From NCBI GenBank assembly GCA_963965975.1, contig OZ014413.1:7838101-7902100 (forward strand): DNA of 64,000 bases, written 5' to 3'. Shown one piece after another: positions 51,679-64,000 of this stretch. Each line of letters starts with the position of its first letter. Position 1 is the stretch's first letter. The DNA is from Xestospongia bergquistia (Eukaryota; Porifera; Demospongiae; Haplosclerida; Petrosiidae). The position numbers were made by a program, and so were the translations under genes. The notes beneath the pieces are model-generated. The model worked only from the letters and a program-made list of their open reading frames with translations. It was not told where the DNA came from and searched no databases.

Positions 51679-54600
51679 GTAAGTTATATAAACCTGCAAT
51701 GTTTAGTGCTTTTTTAGTCCTCATCTTATTATGGAGCTGTTGATGTCTGCTTCAATAATTCTTGGGGTAGTCTTTGTACTGACTTCTGGGATAACAATGA
51801 TGCAAGTGTGGTCTGTAAACAACTAGGTTATTCTCCATATGGTATGTTATTGATTTATGTGTATATGGGCATTAGAGTCAAAACTGCCTATCTGTAGGTG
51901 CAGTAGGGTCTTCTATTGTCTACTATTCTTCATCAGCTACCAAACACAACATCATTGATTTAAACTGTACTGGTAATGAGAACACTATACTGGACTGTCC
52001 TTATAATGGTCTCTCCAACTACTATTGTTCTCTGAGTAAAGATGCTAATATATTTTGTGAATGTGAGTTATAAAATTATCTAATCATTTTTTCAAAACTT
52101 TTGTAGCTTTGAGTATTACCAACTACAGCAATTGTACTGATGGAGATGTTCGTTTAGTAGGAGGAGTATCAAAATATCAAGGAAGAGTTGAAGTGTGTCT
52201 CAATAGAGCATGGGGCACAGTCTGTGCATACAGTAGTTGGGGTAGTCAGGAAGCAAGACTTGTCTGTAATCAGATTGGTGCATTGACAATAGGTAAATGT
52301 TTTCATTATCTTGCATAGTCCATGCTGTAAATTGAAGAATATCTTCATCTTTTAATTTACTTTAAATTTCAAATATTTATTAATATCTTTCATCATGTTC
52401 TGTTATTGCAAGCAGCCACAAATTTGTAATAATTAGCAAACTGTTTATATAGGTTACTCATATGGCTATGTTGGTAGTTTGGGATTCTCACAAGGCACTG
52501 GACCTATTCTACTTGGATATTTGTATTGTAGTGGAACAGAAGCTAACTTGGTGAAGTGTAATCAGAATTATCAGTACACTCATACTTACTATAAATGCCA
52601 AAATCACTACTATGACGGAGCTGTTAAGTGTGAATGTAAGTTGTAAACTTTACTAATAGAAATTTTTATTAGCGTAATTAGATTTATGTCTAGAAAAGAC
52701 ACATGCACATCCTCTTGAGAAGTCAATGTTTATTGAGCTAATAATTTCATAAATCAAAATTTATTCATGTTCATGTATAAGGTTGCCTAGAAACAGAAAG
52801 AGTAACAGAGTATGACAACAATCTAACATTAGATGACATTATGGAAAGTAGAATTGGAATTGAATGCCTGTCCTTCGGCTTCAGCGGTTATAAAATAGAG
52901 TTAATTTATCCTTAATCACAGTAAAGAGAAACTAGTAGCCTGTAAATATCACCTACATAAATAGAAAATATCTACTTAACTATTTTCAAAAGGCCTTTTT
53001 CATGCAAAAAAACAAGGGTACTATTAGTGGCCATTTTGCAAACATTTCTGATTTTAAACGATTGGATTTCAGCTATATCGCATTGTTCTTAAGAAGAGGA
53101 GGAACCACTTGATGAGCTGTCATAAGAAGCGAACATCACTAATTTAATCTCCTTCAAGGAGGGCTTGAGATTCCTTATCATCTGATCTTCATTTCTACAG
53201 CAATCAAAGGAAATTTAGAAACTTAAAAATATATTCAAATTTCATACATAACTGTTTATAAATGAATTACATGAGTATACACATATTATGTCTATAATTG
53301 TGATGACACAATAATAAAAAATATTAATCTATGCCATCACAATAACTTCAGGTTGATCACCATATTTATTACTCTCAGTTTCAATGTCTACCTCAGAATC
53401 CTTCAGAGTCTGTTTGTTCCTCATCTATTTTCATCTTCATCCACCTCTTCTTCTTCAACATTATCTAAAGCTCTTGAAATTCCAGCTCGTATAAACCACA
53501 TTTCTGATAAAATATGACTTTTTACTAATATACTCTTCTGTCTCCAGCTATTCATCTTGCTCTTTCATGAGTAGTAAGCTTGGTTAAATCTCAACATTAA
53601 ATATATTTTGTTGCCCTTCTGCTTTTTTTTACAATTTTTCAGAGTACCTCTGCTCAAGTTTTCTTTGTAGACATTCTTTTGCAGATTTACTTGCAGCAAT
53701 GTTTTGAGGCAGTAGTAAGTCTGTTGTGTTTAGTATAATTGGTAGCAAGCATACATGAATTATTTTCTTCCAAAAGGGTGTTGACTGCTGGCCTAAACCT
53801 GGCCTTTAAAATTATCCATATAATTAAAGCAAGAATTTTCTTATCTTTTAAGATGTCTTTAACTTGTGTTACATACAGTAAATCCAAGTAGATAAAGGAC
53901 AATGGTTATACCTGTCTGGTCCCAGTTCAATATGAGTTGAGCAGGAATGTTTTCCATAGTTACCGTATAGTTTCAAAGTCATGCAAAAAGAACTTCTTTA
54001 TTCAACAAAATTAATATTTGTATGCTTGCTGTTGGAGGAAGTAGCTTTTTGTTTCACAAAGTTTATTTGGCTAAAATGAGAATAAGCCCAGTGCTCTTAA
54101 GATGAATGTGTCCACTAACTTTTACCAGTTAGCTTGATCACTGTCACAAAGAAACAAAATCACCACTCATGCCTGTTCAATTGTGCTTGACCCATTAATA
54201 ACAAGTTACTCAGTGATGACCTCACTGTTATCCATTTTAAAATTGGAATTAGGTTGATCACTAGCTCATTACAAGCATTTGCCTTTTAATTTTAAGGGTG
54301 CATATTGGACTATAGAAATATTTTATTAAGATTACAATAAGCATGGTCGCACACAGTCCACATATAACCGCATAATGTCTTGGCAGCTGCCATGACAATC
54401 CTGGTAGACACATCTATTTTCCCACTCTGAGTTTGTGATGAACCTTCTTATCAAAGGTCTTTACCAAGTAGTACCTGTTTTCACTCCTTTAATGGTAGTG
54501 TATGAATCTTTGTGATTTCTTGACCTTGAGTTTTCACTTATGTTTAATCTCTTCTCTGTAATCATCCCTATTGATCACACTGTTGTCACTGCTGACTGTA

Positions 54601-57600
54601 CACTGAGCTTTCTCAAGACACATTTAGTTGGAAGTACCTTAAGAGAGAAAGTGTTCTTAAAGCAAAACTATAAAAGAACCATTGATTAAGCAGCAAACAA
54701 GAACAGAGCAGCTATACACTGAAACACACATGTTCGTTACCATATAAATAGTGAAAAAAAAACTTTTTAACTGTTTGTAGTAGGAAGATTTCAGTGTTAC
54801 TTCTTATGACTGTTCCAATCATTACAATGACTTAGAATTAAAATGTGAATGTAAAACTTTCAATATTATACTGGTTGTTTTAATGTATATACTCACTAGT
54901 TAGCTATCGTTATAATTACCCATTATCCTGTATACTTTAAAGTAGTACAAGTCACTTCTCTTTTTAATATACACTTTCTTGTAAATAGCTTTTTGTAAGA
55001 ACGGTACAATACGACTTAGAGGAGGAGGATCATATTATGGCAGAGTAGAAGTATGTATAAACAATATTTGGGGTACAATATGTAGTGACTTTTGGGGCTA
55101 TGAAGATGCCAGTGTTGTTTGTGGTCAACTTGGATACTCCAAATATGGTAAATACAACTGTAGTACTCTCTCTCATATTCATTAAATATTAATTGTAGGT
55201 GCCATACCTGCTTCAGGTTATTACACTGACTACCAGTGGTCTTTTGGTATCATTGATTTGAACTGTACTGGAAATGAGAGCAGTATATGGAACTGTCCAT
55301 ACAATGGAATGTTTAATTTTTACTCTTGTCCTTCAAGTCATGATGCTTCTGTGATATGTCAAGGTAATAATCATTAAGTACTAGTCAGATTAATTTACTA
55401 TTGTATATAGCAAACAATACTGAACCTGATAATTGTAAGACAGGAGAAATTCGTTTAGTTGGTGGAACAGAAGAGTATGAAGGAAGACTTGAAGTGTGCA
55501 TCAATCAAGTCTGGGGAACAGTGTGTAGTAGATATTGGTATAACACTGACACAAAAGTAGCTTGTAGACAACTTGGACATCAAATACTAGGTTTGTTGTT
55601 AGTAAGGCATAACTAAGTAGTGACATAAAGTAATTAATATAGGTGGAGTCAAATATGGCAGTAGTACCTATGGACAAGGAAGTGGTCCAATATTGTTTGG
55701 TTACATGTACTGTAATGGAAATGAAGGCTCTTTATTTCATTGTAGTAGGAGTGTGTTCAGTGTTACTTCTTATGACTGTTCCAATCATTACTATGACTTA
55801 GGATTGAAATGTGAACGTAAGACTTTCGATATGATACTGGTTGTTTTAATATATATACTCACTAGTTAGTTATCGTTATAATTACCCATTATCCTGTATA
55901 CTTTAAAGTAGTACAAGTCACTTCTCTTTTTATTATACACTTTCTTGTAAATAGCTTTTTGTAAGAACGGTACAATACGACTTAGAGGAGGAGGATCATA
56001 TTATGGCAGAGTAGAAGTATGTATAAACAATATTTGGGGCACAATATGTAGTGACTTTTGGGACTATGAAGATGCCAGTGTTGTTTGTGGTCAACTTGGA
56101 TACTCCAAATATGGTAAATACAACTGTAGTACTCTCTCTCTCATATTCATTAAATATTAATTGTAGGTGCTATACCTGCTTCAGGTTATTACACTGACTA
56201 CCAGTGGTCTTTTGGTATCATTGATTTGAACTGTACTGGAAATGAGAGCAGTATATGGAACTGTCCATACAATGGAATGTTTAATTTTTACTCTTGTCCT
56301 TCAAGTCATGATGCTTCTGTGATATGTCAAGGTAATAATCATTAAGTACTAGTCAGATTAATTTACTATTGTATATAGCAAACAATACTGAACCTGATAA
56401 TTGTAAGACAGGAGAAATTCGTTTAGTTGGTGGAACAGAAGAGTATGAAGGAAGACTTGAAGTGTGCATCAATCAAGTCTGGGGAACAGTGTGTAGTAGA
56501 TATTGGTATAACACTGACACAAAAGTAGCTTGTAGACAACTTGGACATCAAATACTAGGTTTGTTGTTAGTAAGGCATAACTAAGTAGTGACATAAAGTA
56601 ATTAATATAGGTGGAGTCAAATATGGCAGTAGTACCTATGGACAAGGAAGTGGTCCAATATTGTTTGGTTACATGTACTGTAATGGAAATGAAAACTCTT
56701 TATTTCATTGTAGTAGGAGTGTGTTCAGTGTTACTTCTTATGACTGTTCCAATCATTACTATGACTTAGGATTGAAATGTGAACGTAAGACTTTCAATAT
56801 TATACTGGTTTTTTTAATGTATATACTCACTAGTTAGTTATCGTTATAATTACCCATTATCCTGTATACTTTAAAGTAGTACAAGTCACTTCTCTTTTTA
56901 TTATACACTTTCTTGTAAATAGCTTTTTGTAAGAACGGTACAATACGACTTAGAGGAGGAGGATCATATTATGGCAGAGTAGAAGTATGTATAAACAATA
57001 TTTGGGGCACAATATGTAGTGACTTTTGGGACTATGAAGATGCCAGTGTTGTTTGTGGTCAACTTGGATACTCCAAATATGGTAAATACAACTGTAGTAC
57101 TCTCTCTCATATTCATTAAATATTAATTGTAGGTGCCATACCTGCTTCAGGTTATTACACTGACTACCAGTGGTCTTTTGGCATCATTGATTTGAACTGT
57201 ACTGGAAATGAGAGCAGTATATGGAACTGTCCATACAATGGAATGTTTAATTTTTACTCTTGTCCTTCAAGTCATGATGCTTCTGTAATATGTCAAGGTA
57301 ATTATCATTAAGTACTAGTCAGATTAATTTACTATTGTATATAGCAAACAATACTGAACCTGATAATTGTAAGACAGAAGAAATTCGTTTAGTTGGTGGA
57401 ACAGAAGAGTATGAAGGAAGACTTGAAGTGTGCATCAATCAAGTCTGGGGAACAGTGTGTAGTAGATATTGGTATAACACTGACACAAAAGTAGCTTGTA
57501 GACAACTTGGACATCAAGTACTAGGTTTGTTGTTAGTAAGGGATAACTAAGTAGTGACATAAAGTTATTAATATAGGCGGAGTCAAATATGGCAGTAGTA

Positions 57601-60600
57601 CCTATGGACAAGGAAGTGGTCCAATATTGTTTGGTTACATGTACTGTAATGGAAATGAAAACTCTTTATTTCATTGTAGTAGGAGTGTGTTCAGTGTTAC
57701 TTCTTATGACTGTTCCAATCATTACTATGACTTAGGATTGAAATGTGAACGTAAGACTTTCAATATTATACTGGTTGTTTTAATGTATATACTCACTAGT
57801 TAGTTATCGTTATAATTACCCGTTGTCCTGTATATTTTAAAGTAGTACAAGCCATTTCTTTTTTTTTCAATTAATCTTTTTTTATTATACACTTTCTTGT
57901 AAATAGCTTTTTGTAAGAACGGTACAATACGACTTAGAGGAGGAGGATCATATTATGGCAGAGTAGAAGTATGTATAAACAATATTTGGGGTACAATATG
58001 TAGTGACTTTTGGGGCTATGAAGATGCCAGTGTTGTCTGTGGTCAACTTGGATACTCCAAATATGGTAAATACAACTGTAATATTTTCTCTCGTATTTAT
58101 TAAATATTAATTGTAGGTGCCATACCTGCTTCAGGTTATTACACTGACTACCAGTGGTCTTTTGGCATCATTGATTTGAACTGTACTGGAAATGAGAGCA
58201 GTATATGGAACTGTCCATACAATGGAATGTTTAATTTTTACTCTTGTCCTTCAAGTCACGATGCTTCTGTAATATGTCAAGGTAATTATCATTAAGTACT
58301 AGTCAGATTAATTTACTATTGTATATAGCAAACAATACTGAACCTGATAATTGTAAGACAGGAGAAATTCGTTTAGTTGGTGGAACAGAAGAGTATGAAG
58401 GAAGACTTGAAGTGTGCATCAATCAAGTCTGGGGAACAGTGTGTAGTAGATATTGGTATAACACTGACACAAAAGTAGCTTGTAGACAACTTGGACATCA
58501 AGTACTAGGTTTGTTGTTAGTAAGAGATAACTAAGTAGTGACATAAAATTATCGATATAGGTGGAGTCAAATATGGCAGTAGTACCTATGGACAAGGAAG
58601 TGGTCCAATATTGTTTGGTTACATGTACTGTAATGGAAATGAAAACTCTTTATTTCATTGTAGTAGGAGTGTGTTCAGTGTTACTTCTTATGACTGTTCC
58701 AATCATTACTATGACTTAGGATTGAAATGTGAACGTAAGACTTTCGATAAACTTGTTGTTTTAATACGTGTATCCACTATACTCTGTCCGAGTTGAGAAA
58801 AGCCACTCAGACGTGTGAATAACTTTGCTGTTTTACGTGCTATCCACATGGGACTTGCACCAATAGATTCAGCTTGCAAACGCGCATTTTATATATAAAA
58901 TTTGGCTCTCTAGCGCTACGAGAAAGTACCAAACTATAAAACTCAATACATTTTGAATGGCATACCTTTCGCATACTTTAAATTGCACACCTTCGATCCA
59001 ATCATTACTATGACTTAGGATTGAAATGTGAACGTAAGACTTTTGATATTATACTGGTTGTTTTAATGTATATACTCACTGGTTATTATCGTTATAATTA
59101 CCCATTATCCTGTATACTTTAAAGTAGTACAAGTCACTTCTCTTTTTATTATACACTTTCTTGTAAATAGCTTTTTGTAAGAACGGTACAATACGACTTA
59201 GAGGAGGAGGATCATATTATGGCAGAGTAGAAGTATGTATAAACAATATTTGGGGCACAATATGTAGTGACTTTTGGGGCTATGAAGATGCCAGTGTTGT
59301 CTGTGGTCAACTTGGATACTCCAAATATGGTAAATACAACTGTAATATTTTCTCTCGTATTGATTAAATATTAATTGTAGGTGCCATACCTGCTTCAGGT
59401 TATTACACTGACTACCAGTGGTCTTTTGGCATCATTGATTTGAACTGTACTGGAAATGAGAGCAGTATATGGAACTGTCCATACAATGGAATGTTTAATT
59501 TTTACTCTTGTCCTTCAAGTCACGATGCTTCTGTAATATGTCAAGGTAATTATCATTAAGTACTATTCAGATTAATTTACTATTGTATATAGCAAACAAT
59601 ACTGAACCTGATAATTGTAAGACAGGAGAAATTCGTTTAGTTGGTGGAACAGAAGAGTATGAAGGAAGACTTGAAGTGTGCATCAATCAAGTCTGGGGAA
59701 CAGTGTGTAGTAGATATTGGTATAACACTGACACAAAAGTAGCTTGTAGACAACTTGGACATCAAGTACTAGGTTTGTTGTTAGTAAGAGATAACTAAGT
59801 AGTGACATAAAATTATCGATATAGGTGGAGTCAAATATGGCAGTAGTACCTATGGACAAGGAAGTGGTCCAATATTGTTTGGTTACATGTACTGTAATGG
59901 AAATGAAAACTCTTTATTTCATTGTAGTAGGAGTGTGTTCAGTGTTACTTCTTATGACTGTTCCAATCATTACTATGACTTAGGATTGAAATGTGAACGT
60001 AAGACTTTCGATATGATACTGGTTGTTTTAATATATATACTCACTAGTTAGTTATCGTTATAATTACCCATTATCCTGTATACTTTAAAGTAGTACAAGT
60101 CACTTCTCTTTTTATTATACACTTTCTTGTAAATAGCTTTTTGTAAGAACGGTACAATACGACTTAGAGGAGGAGGATCATATTATGGCAGAGTAGAAGT
60201 ATGTATAAACAATATTTGGGGTACAATATGTAGTGACTTTTGGGGCTATGAAGATGCCAGTGTTGTCTGTGGTCAACTTGGATACTCCAAATATGGTAAA
60301 TACAACTGTAATATTTTCTCTCGTATTGATTAAATATTAATTGTAGGTGCCATACCTGCTTCAGGTTATTACACTGACTACCAGTGGTCTTTTGGTATCA
60401 TTGATTTGAACTGTACTGGAAATGAGAGCAGTATATGGAACTGTCCATACAATGGAATGTTTAATTTTTACTCTTGTCCTTCAAGTCACGATGCTTCTGT
60501 AATATGTCAAGGTAATTATCATTAAGTACTAGTCAGATTAATTTACTATTGTATATAGCAAACAATACTGAACCTGATAATTGTAAGACAGAAGAAATTC

Positions 60601-63600
60601 GTTTAGTTGGTGGAACAGAAGAGTATGAAGGAAGACTTGAAGTGTGCATCAATCAAGTCTGGGGAACAGTGTGTAGTAGATATTGGTATAACACTGACAC
60701 AAAAGTAGCTTGTAGACAACTTGGACATCAAGTACTAGGTTTGTTATTAGTAAGAGATAACTAAGTAGTGACATAAAGTTATTAATATAGGTGGAGTCAA
60801 ATATGGCAGTAGTACCTATGGACAAGGAAGTGGTCCAATATTGTTTGGTTACATGTACTGTAATGGAAATGAAAACTCTTTATTTCATTGTAGTAGGAGT
60901 GTGTTCAGTGTTACTTCTTATGACTGTTCCAATCATTACTATGACTTAGGATTGAAATGTGAACGTAAGACTTTCAATAAACTTGTTGTTTTAATATGTA
61001 TATCCATTAGTTAGTTATCATTATAAATACCCATATATTGTATACTTTAAAGTAGTACATGTCATTAGTACTTTTGTCAATGATGTTTTTTTTATTATTC
61101 ATATCTTTTTGCAAATAGCTTTTTGTAAGAATGGTACAATACGACTTAGAGGAGGAGGATCATATTATGGCAGAGTAGAAGTATGTATAAACAATATTTG
61201 GGGTACAATATGTAGCGACTTTTGGGACTATGAAGATGCCAGTGTTGTTTGTGGTCAACTTGGATACTCCAAATATGGTAAATATAGCTGTAGTACTTTC
61301 TCTCGTATTTATTAAATATAAATTGTAGGTGCCATACCTGCTTCAGGTTATTACACTGACTACCAGTGGTCTTTTGGTATCATTGATTTGAATTGTACTG
61401 GAAATGAGAGCAGTATATGGAACTGTCCATACAATGGAATGTTTAATTTTTACTCTTGTCCTTCAAGTCATGATGCTTCTGTAATATGTCAAGGTAATTA
61501 TCATTAAGTACTAGTCAGATTAATTTACTATTGTCTATAGCAAACAATACTGAACCTGATAATTGTAAGACAGGAGAAATTCGTTTAGTTGGTGGAACAG
61601 ATGAGTATGAAGGAAGACTTGAAGTGTGCATCAATCAAGTCTGGGGAACAGTGTGTAGTAGATATTGGTATAACACTGACACAAAAGTAGCTTGTAGACA
61701 ACTTGGACATCAAATACTAGGTTTGTTGTTAATAAGGGATAACTCAGTAGTGACATAAAGTTATTAATATAGGTGGAGTCAAATATGGCAGTAGTACCTA
61801 TGGACAAGGAAGTGGTCCAATATTGTTTGGTTACATGTACTGTAATGGAAATGAAAACTCTTTATTTCATTGTAGTAGGAGTGTGTTCAGTGTTACTTCT
61901 TATGACTGTTCCAATCATTACTATGACTTAGGATTGAAATGTGCACGTAAGACTTTCAATATAATACTGGTTGCTTTAATGTGTATACCCACTAGTTAGT
62001 TATCATTATAATTACCCATATACTGTACACTTTAAATTAAATTAGTACAAGTCTTTTTTTAAATTGATCTCTTTTTATTATACACTTTCTTGTAAATAGC
62101 TTTTTGTAAGAACGGTACTGTACGACTTAGAGGAGGAGGATCATATTATGGCAGAGTAGAAGTATGTATAAACAATATTTGGGGTACAATATGTAGTGAC
62201 TTTTGGGACTATGAAGATGCCAGTGTTGTCTGTGGTCAACTTGGATACTCCATATATGGTAAATATAGCTGTAATACTTTCTCTCGTATTTATTAAATAT
62301 TAATTGTAGGTGCCATACCTGCTTCAGGTTATTACACTGACTACAAGTGGTCCTTTGGTATCATTGATTTGAACTGTACTGGAAATGAGAGCAGTATATG
62401 GAACTGTCCATACAATGGAATGTTTAATTTTTACTCTTGTCCTTCAAGTCACGATGCTTCTGTAATATGTCAAGGTAATTATCATTAAGTACTAGTCAAA
62501 TGAATTTACTATTGTATATAGTAAACAATACTGAACCTGATAATTGTAAGACAGGAGAAATTCGTTTAGTTGATGGAACAGAAGAGTATGAAGGAAGACT
62601 TGAAGTGTGCATCAATCAAGTCTGGGGAACAGTGTGTAGTAGATATTGGTATAACACTGACACAAAAGTAGCTTGTAGACAACTTGGACATCAAGTACTA
62701 GGTTTGTTGTTAGTAAAGGATAACTCAGTAGTGACATAAAGTTATTAATATAGGTGGAGTCAAATATGGCAGTAGTACCTATGGACAAGGAAGTGGTCCA
62801 ATATTGTTTGGTTACATGTACTGTAATGGAAATGAAAACTCTTTATTTCATTGTAGTAGGAGTGTGTTCAGTGTTACTTCTTATGACTGTTCCAATCATT
62901 ACTATGACTTAGGATTAAAATGTGAACGTAAGACTTTCGATATTATACTGGTTGTTTTAATGTGTATACCCACTAGTTAGTTATCATTATAATTACCTAT
63001 ATACTGTACACTTTAAATTAGTACAAGTCAATTCATTTTTTTAATTGATCTCTTTTTATTATACACTTTCTTGTAAATAGCTTTTTGTAAGAATGGTACA
63101 GTACGACTTAGAGGAGGAGGATCATATTATGGCAGAGTAGAAGTATGTATAAACAATATTTGGGGTACAATATGTAGTGACTTTTGGGACTATGAAGATG
63201 CCAGTGTTGTTTGTGGTCAACTTGGATACTCCAAATATGGTAAATATAGCTGTAGTACTTTCTCTCGTATTTATATTAAATATTAATTGTAGGTGCCATA
63301 CCTGCTTCAGGTTATTACACTGACTATCAGTGGTCTTTTGGTATCATTGATTTGAACTGTACTGGAAATGAGAGCAATATATGGAACTGTCCATACAATG
63401 GAATGTTTAATTTTTACTCTTGTCCTTCAAGTCACGATGCTTCTGTAATATGTCAAGGTAATTATCATTAAGTACTAGTCAGACTAATTAACTATTATAT
63501 GTAGGAAACAATACTGAACCTGATAATTGTAAGACAGGAGAAATTCATTTGGTTGGTGGAACAGAAGAGTATGAAGGAAGACTTGAAGTGTGCATCAATC

Positions 63601-63910
63601 AAGTCTGGGGAACAGTGTGTAGTAGATATTGGTATAACACTGACACAAAAGTAGCTTGTAGACAACTTGGACATCAAGTACTAGGTTTGTTGTTATTAAG
63701 GGATAGCTAAGTAGTGAAATAAAGTTATTAATATAGGTGGAGTCACATATGGCAGTAGTACCTATGGACAAGGAAGTGGTCCAATATTGTTTGGTTACAT
63801 GTACTGTAATGGAAATGAAAACTCTTTATTTCATTGTAGTAGGAGTGTGTTCAGTGTTACTTCTTATGACTGTTCCAATCATTACTATGACTTAGGATTA
63901 AAATGTGAAC
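51595..63910 (+). CDS. Gene D: SRCR receptor gene, 5' part, with nine-module array
   Basis: The gene runs off the right edge. Visible: signal peptide, SRCR1 (A), SRCR2 (B), then nine A+B modules, i.e. 20 SRCR in all and 41 exons, in frame throughout. SRCR2 ends phase 1 (T) and splices to CT of module 1 over a 2,353-bp intron. The first exons match genes A and C closely, so Ig/EGF/GAIN/7TM exons probably follow beyond the window, but this is not seen. No stop or frameshift occurs in any of the 36 array exons, although the module sequences differ by only a few bases. Confidence 0.85.
51718..52062 (+). other. Gene D SRCR1 (subtype A)
   Basis: Exons 51718-51841 and 51898-52062. Reads GAVDVCFNNSWGSLCTDFWD and DLNCTGNENTILDCPYNGLS. 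One codon shorter than in A and C. Confidence 0.9.
52107..52635 (+). other. Gene D SRCR2 (subtype B)
   Basis: Exons 52107-52292 and 52453-52635. Reads NCTDGDVRLVGGVSKYQGRV and ends YDGAVKCE. The first exon is full length (186 nt), the reference for the one-base loss in gene C. Confidence 0.9.
52636..54988. other. Long gene D intron with possible decayed minus-strand ORF
   Basis: No SRCR exon between 52636 and the relic at 54774. On the minus strand, about 53800-53640 reads PFWKKIIHVCLLPIILNTTD and then ASKSAKECLQRKLEQRYSEK before a stop. About 53510-53420 reads AGISRALDNVEEEEVDEDEN in another frame. These look like fragments of a decayed transposase-type ORF, but I could not assign a family. 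The rest is AT-rich. Confidence 0.35.
54774..54852 (+). pseudogene. Truncated B-half exon at the array edge (module 0 relic)
   Basis: TTTCAGTGTTACTTCTTATG and the following bases match the last 70 bp of the second B exon of the modules, with small changes (AAATGTGAATGTAAAAC). The exon start and its acceptor are gone. It marks an older, cut-off module at the left end of the array, joined to foreign DNA. Confidence 0.8.
54989..55954 (+). repeat. Gene D array module 1 (A+B SRCR pair)
   Basis: Exons 54989-55147, 55199-55363, 55411-55590, 55643-55816. A: FCKNGTIRLRGGGSYYGRVE; FWGYEDASVVCGQLGYSKYG. B: CKTGEIRLVGGTEEYEGRLE; CRQLGHQILG. B second half has NGNEGSLFHC where the others have NENSLFHC. 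Module coding length 678 nt (226 aa). Confidence 0.95.
55955..56922 (+). repeat. Gene D array module 2
   Basis: Exons 55955-56113, 56167-56331, 56379-56558, 56611-56784. FWDYED form in A, GEIRL and QILG in B. Confidence 0.95.
56923..57906 (+). repeat. Gene D array module 3
   Basis: Exons 56923-57081, 57133-57297, 57345-57524, 57577-57750. FWDYED; B has EEIRL (Gly to Glu) and QVLG. The tail intron is longer by a T-rich insert near 57862-57885. Confidence 0.95.
57907..59170 (+). repeat. Gene D array module 4, with insertion
   Basis: Exons 57907-58065, 58117-58281, 58329-58508, 58561-58734. FWGYED, GEIRL, QVLG. Its spacer holds a 221-bp unique insert followed by a second copy of the B exon end, making the period 1,264 bp. 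Confidence 0.95.
58776..58996. mobile_element. Unique insert between modules 4 and 5
   Basis: About 221 bp richer in CpG (AAACGCGCATTTT, CTAGCGCTACGAG) and unlike any other spacer. It is followed at 58997 by a repeat of the last 38 bp of the B exon plus its donor. That extra piece has no acceptor, so no extra exon results. It could be a small element or filler captured during unequal exchange. Confidence 0.6.
59171..60136 (+). repeat. Gene D array module 5
   Basis: Exons 59171-59329, 59381-59545, 59593-59772, 59825-59998. FWGYED, GEIRL, QVLG. Its spacer start is identical to that of module 1 (CTTTCGATATGATACTGG), unlike its neighbours. Confidence 0.95.
60137..61118 (+). repeat. Gene D array module 6
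   Basis: Exons 60137-60295, 60347-60511, 60559-60738, 60791-60964. FWGYED; EEIRL shared with module 3; spacer starts CTTTCAATAAACTTG like that of module 4. Confidence 0.95.
61119..62099 (+). repeat. Gene D array module 7
   Basis: Exons 61119-61277, 61329-61493, 61541-61720, 61773-61946. FWDYED; GGTDEYEG and QILG in B; ends KCA instead of KCE (GTGCAC). Confidence 0.95.
62100..63080 (+). repeat. Gene D array module 8
   Basis: Exons 62100-62258, 62310-62474, 62522-62701, 62754-62927. YSIYG in place of YSKYG, YKWSFG in place of YQWSFG, LVDGTEEYEG in B. Confidence 0.95.
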
Positions 63911-64000
63911 GTAAGACTTTCAATATTACACTGTTTTTTTAATGTGTATACCCACTAGTTTTTTCTCGTTATAATTACTCATATACTGTATATTTTTAAG
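63081..64000 (+). repeat. Gene D array module 9 (spacer cut by window end)
   Basis: Exons 63081-63239, 63293-63457, 63505-63684, 63737-63910. FWDYED; EIHLVGG in B; GVTYGSS in place of GVKYGSS. The usual module spacer follows, so a tenth module may lie just outside. Confidence 0.95.

Noticed and set aside
58997..59034. Extra SRCR exon after the module 4 insert
   Set aside because: Only the last 38 bp of the B exon are repeated and no acceptor precedes them.
54989..64000. CRISPR-like or satellite array
   Set aside because: The repeat unit is about 970 bp and holds four clean SRCR exons with splice sites; it is a coding module array, not a CRISPR or simple satellite.

Overview
This window is AT-rich animal DNA whose genes are split into many short exons. 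Most introns are 45-60 nt with GT..AG ends. The gene content points to a demosponge, most likely Amphimedon queenslandica or a close relative: adhesion-type G protein-coupled receptors (aGPCRs) with very long SRCR ectodomains, and an AMOP/VWD/EGF mucin-like relic. The species is an inference from gene families and intron size. No prokaryotic, viral or RNA genes were recognised.

Layout. 1-3.8 kb: low-complexity and repeat-rich DNA with, at most, a small uncertain multi-exon gene. 3.9-7.5 kb: decayed relic of an Ig-like/AMOP/VWD/EGF protein, carrying frameshifts, stops and a 510-bp MITE-like insertion. 9.09-23.78 kb: gene A, a complete aGPCR with 55 exons I could join in phase (9,750 nt, 3,249 aa). 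Its order is signal peptide, 19 SRCR, Ig, EGF, Ig, hormone-receptor-like Cys domain, GAIN/GPS, 7TM, tail. 26.73-30.24 kb: pseudogene B, a gutted tandem copy. 33.43-45.93 kb: gene C, a paralogue with the same plan and 16 SRCR, but with one frameshift and one in-frame stop among its SRCR exons. 51.59 kb to the window end: gene D, 5' part only. It has signal peptide, SRCR1-2, a 2.35-kb intron, then nine nearly identical two-SRCR modules repeating every 966-984 bp (one period is 1,264 bp). All four loci lie on the + strand.

How it fits together. Each SRCR domain is encoded by two exons, and every SRCR exon after the first domain is phase 1-1. Single exons, domains or domain pairs can therefore be gained, lost or skipped without changing frame. 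Two SRCR subtypes (called A and B here) alternate strictly, so the unit of growth is an A+B pair. Gene A has lost one B domain, gene C has lost four terminal domains, and gene D is expanding or being homogenised now. The receptor ends (GPS with HL/T cleavage site, 7TM, tail) are nearly constant between A and C, while the ectodomain varies. This is what one expects of a cell-surface recognition or adhesion receptor family whose ligand-binding part is remodelled by unequal exchange. A role in self/non-self or microbe recognition is a hypothesis only.

Exon boundaries were placed by hand from splice consensus, phase and comparison of A, C and D. No transcript data were available.
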